The notes under the pieces: model-generated
The model's database searches: none
What the model was told of the DNA's origin: nothing
The model's input: the letters and a program-made list of their open reading frames with translations, nothing else
Shown: in pieces, positions 1-7,270 of the stretch
How the letters are laid out: each line of letters starts with the position of its first letter
Numbering within the stretch: the stretch's first letter is position 1
Position numbers and translations under genes: made by a program
Assembly: GCA_035547915.1 (NCBI GenBank)
Contig: DASZTS010000043.1
Location: 1-64,000, forward strand
Source of the DNA: DASSFG01 sp035547915
Lineage (GTDB): Bacteria > Planctomycetota > Planctomycetia > Pirellulales > JAICIG01
Reading direction: 5' to 3'
Length of the DNA stretch: 64,000 nucleotides

Positions 1-125
1 CCATTTCCAGAACGTGCGCCATGCGCGGTCTCCATCAACGTCGGGGATGTTGATGAAAACCAACCGCGCACTGCGCTGCACGTAAAATGGCTGCTTTTGA
101 TTCCGACCACGCTGGCTGCTTTTAA
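1..125. other. Left edge: tract unlike the rest of the element
   Basis: No gene can be supported here. The first 80 bases contain CGCG twice, a tetramer almost missing from the following 27 kb. The sequence GGCTGCTTTT occurs twice, at 89-98 and 114-123, as a 25-bp-spaced direct repeat exactly where the ArdC-like reading frame fails. An open frame runs from base 1 into the ArdC gene in another phase, but beyond about codon 35 it reads like a shadow. A partial gene entering from the left cannot be excluded. Confidence 0.3.
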
Positions 126-1049
126 CTGGCCGCTGACACCATCACCGACCAGATCGTCGCAGCCCTCGCCACGGGAACTATTCCATGGCGCAGGCCGTGG
201 AGTATCGACAAGAACGCTGGACTCCCAGCCAACGCCGTCAGCCGGCGGTGCTATTCCGGCATCAATCCGCTGCTGCTTCAGATCGCAACCGAGAACCACG
301 GCTTCAAGAGCCGCTGGTGGGCGACCTACCGTCAGTGGTCCGAAATCGGCGGCCAAGTAATGCGGCGACCCGATCATGTGCCGGCGGGCGAGTGGGGAAC
401 GGCCATTGTCTTCTGCAAACCGTGCAAGAAGACGACCACGGAGCCCAACGGGGAGAAGAAGGACGAGACCTTCTTCGTTCTCCGCACCTACATGGTCTTC
501 AACGTCGATCAAGTTCTCGGCGCAGACGTTGATCGGTTTCGTGTCGGCCACGAACCGATTGGAGCGGCCGAGATTGACGAGCGTTTCGAGCAGGCGGAAA
601 TGGCCGTCGCTGCGACTGGTGCCGACATTCGCTTCGGCGGCAACGAAGCGTTTTACCGGCCGGCCGGCGACTACATCCAGATGCCGCCACGAGCGCAGTG
701 GGCCTCAAGCAGCGACTACTGTGAAGCACTGCTCCACGAGCTTTGCCACTGGACGGAGCACGAGAGCCGACTCGATTGGGACCGAACGAAGGCAGAAAAC
801 AGCTATGCCCTCGGCGAGTTGATCGCCGAACTCGGAGCATGTTTTCTTGCCGGCGAACTCGGACTGCCGCTCGATCAGTCGCTCGGAAATCACGCCGCCT
901 ACCTGCAAAGCTGGCTGACGGCGATGAAGGCCGACACCCGGTTCATTTTCAGGGCGTCATCCCAGGCCAGCAAAGCTGCTGACTTCATCCTTTCATTCAG
1001 CCGGAAGGAAGAGCCCGAGGTCGTCGAAGAGGCAGCAATCATTATCTGA
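126..1049 (+). CDS. ArdC-like antirestriction / zincin protein, 5' end broken or start unclear
   Basis: Known family: ArdC proteins of plasmids and ICEs combine an N-terminal ssDNA-binding domain with a C-terminal zinc metallopeptidase-like domain and protect incoming DNA from restriction. Seen here: an N-terminal stretch typical of the family (TITDQIVAALATGTIPWRRP, from 138), then the zincin motif HELCH followed by WTEH near 735, and the third-ligand helix ELIAELGACFLAGEL near 815. The open frame begins after an in-frame TAA at 123-125 and has no ATG, GTG or TTG before the homologous N-terminus. An in-frame ATG at 87 would give 12 codons, then the stop. The ATG at 360 would delete the DNA-binding domain. 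The gene is therefore either truncated by a junction near 80-125, carries a nonsense mutation, or uses a non-standard start. A hairpin terminator follows at 1063-1095. Confidence 0.72.
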   Translation: MAADTITDQIVAALATGTIPWRRPWSIDKNAGLPANAVSRRCYSGINPLLLQIATENHGFKSRWWATYRQWSEIGGQVMRRPDHVPAGEWGTAIVFCKPCKKTTTEPNGEKKDETFFVLRTYMVFNVDQVLGADVDRFRVGHEPIGAAEIDERFEQAEMAVAATGADIRFGGNEAFYRPAGDYIQMPPRAQWASSSDYCEALLHELCHWTEHESRLDWDRTKAENSYALGELIAELGACFLAGELGLPLDQSLGNHAAYLQSWLTAMKADTRFIFRASSQASKAADFILSFSRKEEPEVVEEAAIII

Positions 1050-1062
1050 ACGGCTTCAGGTC

Positions 1063-1095
1063 GGGCGGCAGAACGGATGCTGCCGCCCATTTTTG
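1063..1095 (+). terminator. Intrinsic terminator after ArdC-like gene
   Basis: GGGCGGCAG at 1063-1071 pairs perfectly with CTGCCGCCC at 1080-1088, with an 8-nt loop, and is followed by ATTTTTG. It lies between the ArdC-like stop codon and the first GGATAC motif copy at 1102. Confidence 0.8.
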
Positions 1096-1188
1096 TCTCC
1101 CGGATACTCGCTACCCCGTCGTCGGTGGCGACCCAAGCCTGGCCATAGTGGACCAGCTTGGTCGCCATCTCAAACAAGGAAGGACGAA

Positions 1189-1626
1189 ATGGAAAGGATC
1201 GAAGGGCTGCTCGCAAAAGTCTGGAAGGACGAAGAGGTCAATCTCAAGCCAGGCAGGCACTACTTCGACGAGACGCTCGTCGTCAGGGTCCGAGGCTCGG
1301 TTGAGAAGGCGCACGACCAACACGTGACGCCCACGGTCAGCGTCCCGCTCGTCACGACGCTCGCTTTGTTTTGGGAGAAGTGTGGCGTTGATCGTGACCA
1401 GGCGTTGAAGCTGCTGCGAGAAGCAATCTCCGAGGCGATGGCGATGGGCGAGAAGGAAGACGACCGGATCAAGCAGCAGATCGACGACGTGGCGGAGGCG
1501 ATCACCGCCGTCCGTAAGGAACTCCTCGAACGGTTGCCGAAGATGCCCCGCTCGGGACGAACGATCACCCAAGACCTCGAAGTCACGGTTGAGCGGCTTC
1601 CGACAGTCGAGCACGTCGCTGCTTAG
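1189..1626 (+). CDS. Hypothetical protein, 145 aa
   Basis: I do not recognise a family. The ATG at 1189 is preceded by a strong Shine-Dalgarno (AAGGAAGGA). The N-terminal half looks like a small beta-rich domain with the stretch HYFDETLVVRVRGSVEKAHD. Residues 75-120 are strongly charged and probably helical or coiled (EDDRIKQQIDDVAEAITAVR). It forms its own module, with GGATAC motif copies at 1102 and 1689. Between motif and start the sequence can fold: GGCGACC with AAGC near 1128 pairs with GCTTGGTCGCC near 1157. This is probably an element-borne accessory protein of the ICE/plasmid type. Confidence 0.7.
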   Translation: MERIEGLLAKVWKDEEVNLKPGRHYFDETLVVRVRGSVEKAHDQHVTPTVSVPLVTTLALFWEKCGVDRDQALKLLREAISEAMAMGEKEDDRIKQQIDDVAEAITAVRKELLERLPKMPRSGRTITQDLEVTVERLPTVEHVAA

Positions 1627-1754
1627 TGGCTCGTCAGGAGGTGGGCACGGCGGGCCCGCCTTGTTTTCTTCGTTGTCCGTCTGCAAACGGATACCCGCTA
1701 GCCCGGTGTGTGAGCGGCATGTCGCTGCTCTGAACATGAAGCTGGAGAACGACC

Positions 1755-2357
1755 ATGACGAAGCTGGGCGAAATGGATCTAAAGACGGCGGCTAAAGAAG
1801 CCGCAGGCAATTGGCGAGGTTTTGAATCCTTTGCATGGGACCGGACAAGGGAACTCGCTCGACCGGAAGACTGGACCATCGTCTACACGCATCACCGGGA
1901 CAGCGGTTTGCTAGATCAGAGTAATGCGTCGGCGATTGAAGAGGCACTCGAACCCTTCACGGAGGGCGACGATCCAGACGTGGTCGCCGAACGCCACAAC
2001 CACTGGGCCGTGGGTTGGATCGACGGATTCAGCATCGGAGTTTTTCGCCGTGGTCGAATCACGAAGGCGTTCAAGACCTATCACGAACTGGTCGAGCGCA
2101 TGGCCGACTACCCCGTGCTCGACGACGAGGATTACTCACGCCGGGAGTACGAGGCCACCCTCGAAAACATCGCCGACTCAGCCTGGCGGTTGAAGCACGA
2201 CTTCGATTTGCCCGAGGACTGGGAGGCCGAGGTCTATAGCTGGCTGTCGGACCACGATTCGAGCGCCATCGAAAACCGAGACGATCAGGGCGGCTATCCC
2301 GAACAGGCCCAACTAGAGCGGGCCTTCGCCGGACTTGGTTTCCAACGGCCTGTCTGA
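1755..2357 (+). CDS. Hypothetical acidic protein, 200 aa
   Basis: The product is acidic and rich in Trp and Tyr, with the stretches HHRDSGLLDQSN, HNHWAVGWIDGFSIGVFRRG and EDWEAEVYSWLSDHDSSAI. I recall similar unnamed proteins on plasmids and integrative elements beside ardC-type genes, but no function is known. No signal peptide or membrane segment is visible. An upstream in-frame ATG at 1738 opens a different frame; the ATG at 1755 gives the protein described. It is a single-gene module between motif copies 1689 and 2377 and is followed by a hairpin that incorporates the second motif copy. Confidence 0.75.
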   Translation: MTKLGEMDLKTAAKEAAGNWRGFESFAWDRTRELARPEDWTIVYTHHRDSGLLDQSNASAIEEALEPFTEGDDPDVVAERHNHWAVGWIDGFSIGVFRRGRITKAFKTYHELVERMADYPVLDDEDYSRREYEATLENIADSAWRLKHDFDLPEDWEAEVYSWLSDHDSSAIENRDDQGGYPEQAQLERAFAGLGFQRPV

Positions 2358-2372
2358 CGCTGTTCGTCAAAG

Positions 2373-2422
2373 AAACGGATACCTGCTAGTCGTTCGACGG
2401 CGGGTATCCGTTTCGCTTTTTT
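2373..2422 (+). terminator. Terminator hairpin built from two inverted motif copies
   Basis: AAACGGATACCTG at 2373-2385 pairs with CGGGTATCCGTTT at 2401-2413 (12 of 13 positions), followed by CGCTTTTTT. The 5' arm is a full copy of the GGATAC motif (2377-2388) and the 3' arm is an inverted partial copy. This is the only place in the array where the motif appears inverted. Confidence 0.75.
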
Positions 2423-2509
2423 CAGACGCCCGCACTTTGTGGCTCTCACGACTAACGGATACTCGCTACGCAAAACGACAACTGAACCTCACGCAACGGA
2501 GATTTTGCG

Positions 2510-3454
2510 ATGGATGACCAATTTGAACAACACGACGAAAGCACGCCCGACGCCACCGGCGATACCGTCGAGACCGTGAAGACCCCGCTGGAGCAACGGC
2601 AAGAGCTACTGGCCCACCACGTGCGGCTGGTCGCTCGCAAGCTGAGCCACGCCCTTTTCGTGTTCGGTTCACAGGGCGGCCTCGGGAAGTCGAGGACGAT
2701 CTTGGGCACCCTGCGGGACGAAGGCGTCGAGCCGGTGCTAATCAACAGCCACATCACAGCGTTGGCCCTGTATTCGACGCTCTACACGTATCGCACCGAG
2801 GAAATTCTTTTCTTCGACGATTGCGACAGCATGTATAGCTCGATGGTTCATCTCGGCCTGCTGCGTTCGGCACTGTGGGGAACGCCGAGGATCGTGACGT
2901 ATGGGTCGAGCCAATTGCCCGACAACCTGCCGCCGTCCTTCGAGACGACCGCACGTTTCGTGTTCGCAGCGAACGTGATCCCCAAGAAAAACGACGCTTT
3001 CAAGGCGGTGTTGAGCCGCTGTGATGTCTTCGACCTCTCCGCCACAAACGAAGAGGTCATCGAGATGATGCGGACACTGGCGTCGAACGGTTTTCAAGGC
3101 ATTACCGCTGACGAAGCGAACACCATCATCGACTACATGTCTGACCATTGCGAAGACAGGCAGTTGTCACTGCGGCTCTTGGGGCCGTCGCTGCGGAAGT
3201 TGAAGTACGCTCGTGAAACCGGCATCGACTGGCGGCCTTTGATTAAAAGCCAGCTTCAGACGCTTGGCAAAAAGATCGAGGCCACCAAAAGGCTCGACAA
3301 CCGAGCGAAAGATTTTCGGTTGCTCGAAGTGGTTCTCCGCAAGTTCCCCGACTCGGTGAATGAACAGCAAGCCGAGTGGTGCAAAGCGACCGGCAAGAGC
3401 AGGGCCAGTTTCTACCGAGCCCTGGGCCGATATCGAGATGAGCATGGCGATTGA
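2510..3454 (+). CDS. AAA+/P-loop ATPase, phage or plasmid type, 314 aa
   Basis: Probably a DNA-dependent or partition/replication-associated ATPase (family inference). Seen: Walker A GGLGKS near residues 58-63, Walker B ILFFDDCD near 98-105, a sensor-like region TYGSSQLPDNLPPSF, and a C-terminal basic helical region (KSRASFYRALGRYR) that could bind DNA. The N-terminal 30 residues are acidic and disordered. The start at 2510 follows AACGGAG. It is the largest gene of the motif array and sits alone between copies 2457 and 3456; the latter begins two bases after its stop codon. Alternatives include a terminase-like or transposition-accessory ATPase (IstB/TniB-like), but the TniB signature is not evident. 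Confidence 0.8.
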   Translation: MDDQFEQHDESTPDATGDTVETVKTPLEQRQELLAHHVRLVARKLSHALFVFGSQGGLGKSRTILGTLRDEGVEPVLINSHITALALYSTLYTYRTEEILFFDDCDSMYSSMVHLGLLRSALWGTPRIVTYGSSQLPDNLPPSFETTARFVFAANVIPKKNDAFKAVLSRCDVFDLSATNEEVIEMMRTLASNGFQGITADEANTIIDYMSDHCEDRQLSLRLLGPSLRKLKYARETGIDWRPLIKSQLQTLGKKIEATKRLDNRAKDFRLLEVVLRKFPDSVNEQQAEWCKATGKSRASFYRALGRYRDEHGD

Positions 3455-3468
3455 CGGATACTCGCTAC

Positions 3469-3502
3469 GTGGTTGTGGGAAGCACGTCGCCCCCACAACC
3501 AC
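3469..3502 (+). promoter_or_regulatory. Leader stem-loop directly after motif copy 3456
   Basis: GTGGTTGTGGG at 3469-3479 pairs perfectly with CCCACAACCAC at 3492-3502; the loop is 12 nt. It lies two bases downstream of the motif and 18 nt before the start codon at 3521. There is no T-tract, so it may be a folded leader or a recombination-site hairpin rather than a terminator. Confidence 0.6.
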
Positions 3503-3520
3503 AAAAGCGAGGATCAATAA

Positions 3521-3835
3521 ATGCCGCAGCAAGTCACCACCGCCGTCGCCAGTGGAACCGAACCAGTGCAGCGCAAAGCTGCCGCTGACGCCAGCCAAGT
3601 CCAGGATGCTTGCAACCTGGTGGCCGTTGTCGGGTGCTTTCATCGGCACCTGCTGGCCCTTCATCGTTCTGGCGTCTACGGCAGCGATCTGATTAACCAT
3701 CCGGTCGCCCTCGCATTCGTGAGCAAGCTCGCCAGTCTCTGCCGGTTCGACCTCGACCGTGAGATTGCTGCGTTCGAAGCCATCAACCGCATCGAGCGTG
3801 GCGAAACCGTCGAGTACGAGGTCATCCCGCTCTGA
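3521..3835 (+). CDS. Hypothetical protein, 104 aa
   Basis: No family recognised. The protein has an Ala/Gln-rich N-terminus, then a helical centre (CNLVAVVGCFHRHLLALHRS, FVSKLASLCRFDLDREIAAF) and an acidic tail ending EYEVIPL. No signal peptide or clear membrane span. The ATG at 3521 follows AGGATCAATAA. The stop TGA at 3833-3835 directly precedes motif copy 3837. It is a single-gene module of the array. Confidence 0.65.
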   Translation: MPQQVTTAVASGTEPVQRKAAADASQVQDACNLVAVVGCFHRHLLALHRSGVYGSDLINHPVALAFVSKLASLCRFDLDREIAAFEAINRIERGETVEYEVIPL

Positions 3836-3894
3836 GGGATACCGGCTAGTGCGTCATCAGGCGATGCACGTTTGCTCGCCGTCAGCAAATCAAC

Positions 3895-3934
3895 GAGAGG
3901 AGCGGAGAACATCCTCCGCTCCTCTCTGCTTTTT
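3895..3934 (+). terminator. Strong intrinsic terminator between motif 3837 and the next gene
   Basis: GAGAGGAGCGGAG at 3895-3907 pairs perfectly with CTCCGCTCCTCTC at 3914-3926, a 13-bp stem with a 6-nt loop, followed by TGCTTTTTC. It lies after the motif (3837-3848) and only 15 nt before the start codon at 3949. Transcription starting at the motif would therefore have to read through it, or it acts as an attenuator. Confidence 0.8.
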
Positions 3935-3948
3935 CAGCAGAGATCAAC

Positions 3949-4353
3949 ATGAACACTTATTGCGTTCGTAATGGCCAGATCGAAGTCGGGGTGATCGAAC
4001 ACGAGGGCCACGAATTCTCGGCGCTCGGGGCAACCGTCCAGCGGCGGCACCTCACGGCATACACCCGCCGCATCAACGGCCAGATCGTCCTGACGACCTG
4101 GTGCGGCCAAGTCATCTTGGCTTGCCGCTCAGAAGTCGTCGAGCGGTTTTGGTCCGACGCCTTCGCCATTTTGTTTCGCCTGACGAAGGGCCGCTTCGTC
4201 GTCGGCTACTGCCTCGGTGACGAAGGGATGCTTTTTCGGGGCGAGCTTCTCAGCGACTGCACCGACGAAGAGGCCCGCCGGTCGGCCATCCAGATTTCGG
4301 AGACCTTCGCCGAACTCGACGCCGAGGACGAGTCGGCCGACTGGGGCGAGTAA
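3949..4353 (+). CDS. Hypothetical protein, 134 aa
   Basis: No family recognised. The N-terminal two thirds look like a mixed beta domain (VIEHEGHEFSALGATVQRRH, LTTWCGQVILACRSEVVERF); the C-terminus is acidic (AELDAEDESADWGE). There are no membrane spans. The next motif copy starts one base after its TAA at 4355. It lies immediately downstream of a strong hairpin at 3895-3934, so expression may depend on read-through or on a start close to the gene. Confidence 0.65.
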   Translation: MNTYCVRNGQIEVGVIEHEGHEFSALGATVQRRHLTAYTRRINGQIVLTTWCGQVILACRSEVVERFWSDAFAILFRLTKGRFVVGYCLGDEGMLFRGELLSDCTDEEARRSAIQISETFAELDAEDESADWGE

Positions 4354-4409
4354 CGGATACCAGCTAACCACCACGGAGACACCCATGAAACTTTGGAGAC
4401 GGAGAAACC

Positions 4410-4823
4410 ATGAGCCAGATAACTGCGAAGGCCACGTTCAACGGCCAGGAACTGAGCGACGTTCCCGTCCTCAATCCGGGCGACTGGTTCGGCAGGACTT
4501 GGTTGATCGAGATTGGCGGCTGCTACTGGCCGCTCTTTCTAATCGTCGAGGCCGACAGCGTGTCCGACGCCATCGACGAGTTGGCCGACAACGAAAAATA
4601 CGGGCACCACATCGTCGTCCCGGACGAAGACCTCGGCGACTATCCCGAACAGGATCGCCACTACGGGCCGAGCGGCCAAGTGCTGGACCTTGACCACCTC
4701 ATGATCCACGGCGACGAAGGAAAAGAGTGCCCATTCCAGTGCCGTTATTTCGGCGACGGACTGCCGGCTGAGGGCATCGAGCCGTCTGAATTTGGGCGGT
4801 ACCTAGAAGAGCAGGAGGACTAA
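4410..4823 (+). CDS. Hypothetical acidic protein, 137 aa
   Basis: No known family. The product is acidic, with segments PGDWFGRTWLIEIGGCYWPL, ADNEKYGHHIVVPDEDLGDY and a CPFQCRYF pair of cysteines. ATG 4410 has GGAGACGGAG upstream; an ATG at 4385 opens another frame that does not look coding. Its stop codon overlaps the next start (TAATG at 4821-4825), showing translational coupling with the following gene. These two genes form one module between motif copies 4355 and 5177. Confidence 0.7.
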   Translation: MSQITAKATFNGQELSDVPVLNPGDWFGRTWLIEIGGCYWPLFLIVEADSVSDAIDELADNEKYGHHIVVPDEDLGDYPEQDRHYGPSGQVLDLDHLMIHGDEGKECPFQCRYFGDGLPAEGIEPSEFGRYLEEQED

Positions 4824-5176
4824 TGAACGAAGACGTTGAACAAGTTGCCGAGGAGCAGGATGACATTTCGGTGATCCCGTATCCCTCCCTGGGCATCGAC
4901 CTGGATGCTCCGCTGGAAGAGCAAGCCATTTTCGTGCGGCTGCTTGCCCACCATTGGCCTGGCAAAGTAATCGGTTTCTCGACGATGACCATGCGAGCCA
5001 CTGAGATGACCATCGAGCAACTCAAGCTCCACACGGACGACCTAATAGTCGCTGAGAGTCCCCAGGCCAAGGCCGATGCCGTCGCTCGAAGTGGCGTCTC
5101 GGCGGTCGTCAGCCACGATTTCAGCGTCGTCAGCCAACTTCCGGTGGACCGAGCGAGGCTGTGGCTCGTGACGTGA
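4823..5176 (+). CDS. Hypothetical protein, 117 aa
   Basis: Second gene of a translationally coupled pair: its ATG shares a base with the upstream stop. The N-terminus is acidic (EDVEQVAEEQDD), followed by a possible mixed alpha/beta fold (FVRLLAHHWPGKVIGFSTMT) and a C-terminal VSHDFSVVSQLPVDRARLWL. No family recognised. The stop TGA at 5174-5176 abuts motif copy 5177 with no gap. Confidence 0.65.
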   Translation: MNEDVEQVAEEQDDISVIPYPSLGIDLDAPLEEQAIFVRLLAHHWPGKVIGFSTMTMRATEMTIEQLKLHTDDLIVAESPQAKADAVARSGVSAVVSHDFSVVSQLPVDRARLWLVT

Positions 5177-5188
5177 GGATACTGCCTA

Positions 5189-5244
5189 CAGCGGCATGAC
5201 CTCGACACAGAGTCGAGGCGACCTCAACGACAGGAGTGCCGCTG
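5189..5244 (+). promoter_or_regulatory. Folded leader enclosing the ribosome binding site
   Basis: CAGCGGCA at 5189-5196 pairs with TGCCGCTG at 5237-5244, which ends exactly at the ATG (5245). Inside, CCTCGAC at 5200-5206 pairs with GTCGAGG at 5212-5218. The Shine-Dalgarno AGGAG lies at 5232-5236, at the base of the outer stem. The leader starts one base after motif copy 5177 and could control access to the start codon. Confidence 0.55.
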
Positions 5245-5667
5245 ATGCTTTTCTCAGTGATCTATTCGGTTGATTGCCCAGAAGACGAGGACGTTCTCGA
5301 CTTCGCTCCGCCCGATGTCGAGGAACTTTGGCAAGAGACCGAGGGTGACGAGCAGTATGAGTACGGATACCTGGAAGGCCGTTGGGAGCAGGGCTCGCAT
5401 CGAAAGTGGTGCGCCGTCCTGACCCGTGATCAGTTCGACGAGTTCGTTGCCCGCTGTGGTCTCACTGCTGAATCGACGCTGACGATGGGCAGCATCGGCG
5501 CACCTGGTTGTGGCTTCGGTTGGCAGCCGGCCGTTTCATTTCGTGGCGATCATTCCGACGCCATCCAATCAGCGTATGTGACGCCGTTGCCGGAAACTCG
5601 CAAGCAGGCGGGCGATGAAGGCGACTGGGACCGAGTTCGGTCGGCAGTGCTCGCTGTCTATTCGTGA
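5245..5667 (+). CDS. Hypothetical protein, 140 aa
   Basis: Start ATG 5245 was chosen because AGGAG lies 8 nt upstream; a GTG at 5236 is in frame but poorly placed. The protein is acidic and Trp-rich, with VDCPEDEDVLDFAPPDVEEL and WCAVLTRDQFDEFVARCGL. I have seen similar unnamed proteins in plasmid and ICE accessory regions, but no function is established. It forms a single-gene module and is followed by a 12-bp perfect hairpin (5680-5712) and motif copy 5721. Confidence 0.7.
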   Translation: MLFSVIYSVDCPEDEDVLDFAPPDVEELWQETEGDEQYEYGYLEGRWEQGSHRKWCAVLTRDQFDEFVARCGLTAESTLTMGSIGAPGCGFGWQPAVSFRGDHSDAIQSAYVTPLPETRKQAGDEGDWDRVRSAVLAVYS

Positions 5668-5679
5668 TCGGCTTTTCGT

Positions 5680-5712
5680 GCGGCCCGCACCTCGTCTTGG
5701 GGTGCGGGCCGC
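5680..5712 (+). terminator. Perfect 12-bp hairpin after gene 5245-5667
   Basis: GCGGCCCGCACC at 5680-5691 pairs with GGTGCGGGCCGC at 5701-5712 around a 9-nt loop. There is no T-tract downstream, so termination is likely but not proven. The motif copy at 5721 follows. Confidence 0.6.
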
Positions 5713-5772
5713 CGACTTGCGGATACCCACTAAGCAGCCAGACGATTTACCATAACCCACTTGAGCACACGC

Positions 5773-6075
5773 ATGATCGCCTTTCTCAAACCTCAGTTTT
5801 CTCTCGGCCGAGTGGTGGCTACCCCAGGAGCGCTCGAAGCTTTGGCGAAGGCCGGCCAGACCGCCGAGGAGCTTTTGAACCGCCATCACCGAGGCGATTG
5901 GGGCGACCTCGACGACACCGATTTGTCGCTGAACGACGAAGCCCTTCAAGATGGCTCACGACTGTTGTCGGCCTACCATCTCAAGACCGGCGTCAAAATT
6001 TGGGTCATCACCGAGGCTTCGGACGACGAAGGCAAGCGATCGGCCACGACGCTCTTGCTTCCCGACGAATACTAG
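5773..6075 (+). CDS. Conserved plasmid/ICE-type hypothetical protein, 100 aa
   Basis: The stretches FSLGRVVATPGALEALAKAG, RHHRGDWGDLDDTDLSLNDE and GVKIWVITEASDDE are characteristic of a small family that I recall as widespread on plasmids and integrative elements, annotated only as hypothetical. It ends with LLLPDEY. Start ATG 5773; a TTG at 5761 in the same frame is possible. It is a single-gene module with motif 5721 upstream and terminator 6086-6118 plus motif 6134 downstream. Confidence 0.8.
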   Translation: MIAFLKPQFSLGRVVATPGALEALAKAGQTAEELLNRHHRGDWGDLDDTDLSLNDEALQDGSRLLSAYHLKTGVKIWVITEASDDEGKRSATTLLLPDEY

Positions 6076-6085
6076 ACCGCTCTTT

Positions 6086-6124
6086 GCCGCCGGCTTGGCA
6101 CACAACCAAGCCGGCGGCCGTTTT
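6086..6124 (+). terminator. Intrinsic terminator, 13-bp stem
   Basis: GCCGCCGGCTTGG at 6086-6098 pairs perfectly with CCAAGCCGGCGGC at 6106-6118, followed by CGTTTTCC. It lies 10 nt after the preceding stop codon and just before motif copy 6134. Confidence 0.8.
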
Positions 6125-6164
6125 CCGACAAACGGATACCGGCTAGACGGCCGACTCGAAAGCC

Positions 6165-6803
6165 TTAGGTGAGCAGAAGATCAACCACCCAACAGCCTCG
6201 GACATGAGGTCCCGATTCCTTGCAGTGACCTAGAACGTCGGCGTCATGACAGCCTGCTTGGCGAAGCGCATCGGCCAACATCGGTAATTTGTCGAACGCC
6301 TGTTCTTCGTATATGGCACGAGCCAGTGCAACAATGGCAGGAGTAACCCAGGATGGGGAAACAGGAATGGCACGGAAGGGGAGCGGCCCACAAATACAAC
6401 GGAGAAGGCGGCACTGTTGCTCTCGTTCCGCCATACCATCAGCCACGCCTCTTGTGGCAAATGTGGCGTGGTGTGCGGTAGACGACGATCTCAATTCACG
6501 GAACAGCATCAAGGCAACGAAATAAGGATCGTCGGAATCTTTACATTTTCCGCTGAAGCTATCGTCGCTCAATGGTAGGGCAAGGCGAGCACCCCGCACC
6601 ACGTCCTCTGGTAATGCAATTTCGTCCGGGGCATCCTCCAGCAGATCAATTGCCTCGATTTGACGGCTGTCCGTCAGCAGGTGTGTGAGACGCCGGAAAC
6701 AAGCTGCGGCGAACAATCGAAGCTTGCGTTTGGTTACCGTCGCCCGAACAGATTCCAGCATCTCTTCTGAGTTCTCACACGCCATCCACTGGTCTTCAGT
6801 CAT
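6165..6803 (-). CDS. Planctomycete-type 'WMACxxxxxML' family protein, 212 aa
   Basis: The protein starts MTEDQWMACENSEEMLESV, then KRKLRLFAAACFRRL, and ends with LLRCICGPLPFR, WVTPAIVALARAIYEEQAFD and GPHVRGCWVVDLLL. I recognise this arrangement from a large, planctomycete-enriched family of unknown function that often occurs near repeat-companion (TIGR02996-like) proteins. The start at 6803 is inferred from the conserved MTEDQW beginning; six further upstream codons are open. It is one of only two minus-strand genes in the array, bracketed by two motif copies with the identical sequence GGATACCGGCTAG (6134 and 6903). This suggests it entered as a unit. Confidence 0.8.
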   Translation of the reverse strand: MTEDQWMACENSEEMLESVRATVTKRKLRLFAAACFRRLTHLLTDSRQIEAIDLLEDAPDEIALPEDVVRGARLALPLSDDSFSGKCKDSDDPYFVALMLFRELRSSSTAHHATFATRGVADGMAEREQQCRLLRCICGPLPFRAIPVSPSWVTPAIVALARAIYEEQAFDKLPMLADALRQAGCHDADVLGHCKESGPHVRGCWVVDLLLT

Positions 6804-6954
6804 TTTCCACCCACGGACCAAGCGTCTTTTTTCGTTCCTAGATCATAGCCGTTTGAGGCGACGAGAAATGTCTCGAAATGGTCTCCGTGGACCGGCTGAA
6901 GGGGATACCGGCTAGGTCGGTGCGGGGCAACAACTCAAACCGATGGAGAGACCG

Positions 6955-7206
6955 ATGACCGATCCAACTGAAACCATCCGCCGTGAACTGGTGCAAGAGA
7001 TCAACGCCGAGCCAGGCAGCCGTGAAGCCCTGGAAGCACAGCACGGCCAAGTGTGGGACACCGATCAGCTTCGAGAAGATTTCGAAGTGATCGGCTTCGG
7101 TGCTCCCCTCGTCGTCGTTCGCCGTAAGGCCGACAACCAAAAAGGCAGCATGATGTTCCAGCATCATCCGAGGCTTTACTTCGGATTCGAGTCGTATCTG
7201 AGCTAG
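6955..7206 (+). CDS. Conserved hypothetical protein, 83 aa
   Basis: The stretches EPGSREALEAQHGQVWDTDQ, REDFEVIGFGAPLVVVRRKA and GSMMFQHHPRLYFGF match a small family that I recall from plasmids, phages and ICEs, without assigned function. ATG 6955 is preceded by GGAGAG at good spacing; an ATG at 6943 is in frame but has no such site. It shares a module with the next gene, separated from it by a strong hairpin but no motif copy. Confidence 0.8.
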   Translation: MTDPTETIRRELVQEINAEPGSREALEAQHGQVWDTDQLREDFEVIGFGAPLVVVRRKADNQKGSMMFQHHPRLYFGFESYLS

Positions 7207-7218
7207 AGAGCCAACATA

Positions 7219-7252
7219 GCCGGGCCTCGGTGGGCGACCGCCGAGGCCCGGC
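7219..7252 (+). terminator. Strong hairpin between two genes of one module
   Basis: GCCGGGCCTCGG at 7219-7230 pairs perfectly with CCGAGGCCCGGC at 7241-7252, followed by GTCTTTA. It separates genes 6955-7206 and 7271-7573. This junction lacks a GGATAC motif copy. Confidence 0.7.
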
Positions 7253-7270
7253 GTCTTTATGGAGACAACT

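Noticed and set aside
5363..5374. Further motif copies (also 34463, 41606, 51650)
   Set aside because: These strings share only GGATACC/GGATACT, lack the GCTA half and most fall inside coding sequence.
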